Shown here piece after piece: positions 63,303 through 64,000 of a stretch of 64,000 nucleotides of DNA (position 1 is its first letter; each line of letters begins with the position of its first letter). The notes below the pieces were generated by a model that worked only from the letters and a program-made list of their open reading frames with translations, did not search any database and had not been told where the DNA came from. The position numbers were made by a program, and so were the translations under genes. The stretch is taken from contig NZ_LNUP01000001.1 in NCBI RefSeq assembly GCF_001512295.1, positions 177,651-241,650 of the forward strand, read 5' to 3'. Source of the stretch: Pseudomonas sp. EpS/L25. Its GTDB lineage: Bacteria > Pseudomonadota > Gammaproteobacteria > Pseudomonadales > Pseudomonadaceae.

Positions 63303-64000
63303 TTGAGTAAAAAATGCGATCTTCATTACTCGGAAATGGTTCGTAAAAGCTATCAAAGGCTACCTGGCCAGGGTTTATGGACCTGGATAACCGCCAAAGA
63401 GTTACCCGACCGAGAAACGATGTGGCACTCGACTGGATTGGAGTGCCTACTGTGGTCATGCTTATGGTTTTTCGGCGGAATAGCAGGCGCCATTGCAATT
63501 TTGCAATCAGATATCAACTCGATCTGGCTACTGCTGCCCACCCTCTTCACGGTGGGAGGTGCCAGATATATCGTCGCAACCATAATTCATCACGCAGTGC
63601 ACCATACTGTTTTTGACACGCCGCTTGCCAATAAAGTCGTCGCTGAGGTCTTTTCAACCATCACCCTTGTCCAACCCTATGAAAGCTATCGCCGCTTTCA
63701 TGTCTTCGAGCATCATGGCAAGGACTTTTCAACCGGGGAGGATCAGGATCTCGCAGCCATCTATAAGCTGGGGCTATGTCCAGGACTTTCGGTCCCGGAA
63801 CTCAAGCTTATTCTACTGGCCCAATGCATAAATCCGATATTTCACCTGAACTTCTTCTTTGGAAGGATAAAGTCAAACATAGTCGGGGTCCCTCTATATC
63901 GGCTTGCCATGACGGTGGCGTGGCTGTCAATACTGACGTGCACTGCCTACTGGCTAGGATTAAAAGACTTTCTCGTTGCTATCTTGCTTCCCTGTACGGT
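63303..64000 (+). CDS. Fatty-acid desaturase-like membrane protein, 3'-truncated by the window
   Basis: Open to the end of the window (at least 232 codons). HHAVHH (HxxxHH, about 63587-63604) and HVFEHH (HxxHH, about 63699-63716) are two of the three His boxes of membrane desaturases/hydroxylases, and TM helices surround them (SIWLLLPTLFTVGGARYIVA; MTVAWLSILTCTAYWLGL). AAGGAG at 63290-63295 stands 7 nt before the TTG at 63303, the preferred start; the first in-frame ATG is 63336. It lies just outside attR, so it belongs to the chromosome or another element. AT-richer than the backbone. Confidence 0.75.
   Translation, partial: MSKKCDLHYSEMVRKSYQRLPGQGLWTWITAKELPDRETMWHSTGLECLLWSCLWFFGGIAGAIAILQSDINSIWLLLPTLFTVGGARYIVATIIHHAVHHTVFDTPLANKVVAEVFSTITLVQPYESYRRFHVFEHHGKDFSTGEDQDLAAIYKLGLCPGLSVPELKLILLAQCINPIFHLNFFFGRIKSNIVGVPLYRLAMTVAWLSILTCTAYWLGLKDFLVAILLPCT

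Overview
The window is a GC-rich gammaproteobacterial chromosome segment, almost certainly Pseudomonas: the backbone genes (argP-argO pair, rluE, protealysin/emfourin pair, HAMP sensor kinase) and a phiCTX/P2-like prophage carrying Ogr-type late promoters all fit that genus. The species cannot be fixed from the sequence alone.

Region 1 (1 to about 10.9 kb) is a defence-type genomic island whose left end lies outside the window. It holds a truncated SMC/Rad50-like ATPase overlapping a PD-(D/E)XK nuclease-like gene, then on the opposite strand a Gabija system (gajA, gajB) followed 28 bp later by a HEPN-domain gene, a higBA-type toxin-antitoxin pair with a perfect 16-bp operator palindrome, and a tyrosine integrase at the right edge.

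Region 2 (about 11 to 24.9 kb) is chromosomal backbone: sensor histidine kinase, PduO-type cobalamin adenosyltransferase, a voltage-sensor-like membrane protein, a coiled-coil membrane protein, an NAD-dependent epimerase-like protein, argP and a LysE/ArgO exporter, a HAMP membrane protein, rluE, an MBL-fold lipoprotein, a SatD-like pair and a protealysin/emfourin pair. It is sprinkled with two families of small non-autonomous repeats: 202-bp elements with 18-bp terminal inverted repeats, and a 173-bp MITE that abuts the argP stop codon.

Region 3 (24,949 to 62,738) is a complete-looking 37.8-kb P2/phiCTX-like prophage inserted in a tRNA-Gly(CCC) gene, bounded by a 16-bp direct repeat. From attL it carries paired integrase arm sites, an array of GTTAC iterons, a candidate cos site, an AT-rich accessory zone (a P-loop ATPase / GNAT-ASCH / ASCH operon and a Panacea-type toxin-antitoxin pair), then the P2 gene order Q-P / O-N-M-L-X / holin-lysin-spanins / R-S / V-W-J-I-H / FI-FII-E-E'-T-U-D. 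A second AT-rich cassette (TIGR04255 family plus two unknowns), an SOS module (umuC with a UmuD-like partner lacking the Ser/Lys dyad, and a 61-residue LexA-box gene), a C repressor facing a Cox-like gene across three 10-bp operator repeats, a CII-like gene, ogr, a large primase-helicase, an AlpA-like regulator and the integrase complete it. Late genes appear to be driven by Ogr from three TGTA-N11-TACA boxes that serve four transcription units.

Region 4 (62.7 to 64 kb) holds a degenerate copy of the 202-bp repeat and the start of a fatty-acid desaturase gene that runs off the window. The best candidates for undescribed biology are the ATPase/GNAT-ASCH/ASCH operon, the TIGR04255 cassette, the HEPN gene attached to Gabija, and the ATPase-nuclease pair at the left edge.
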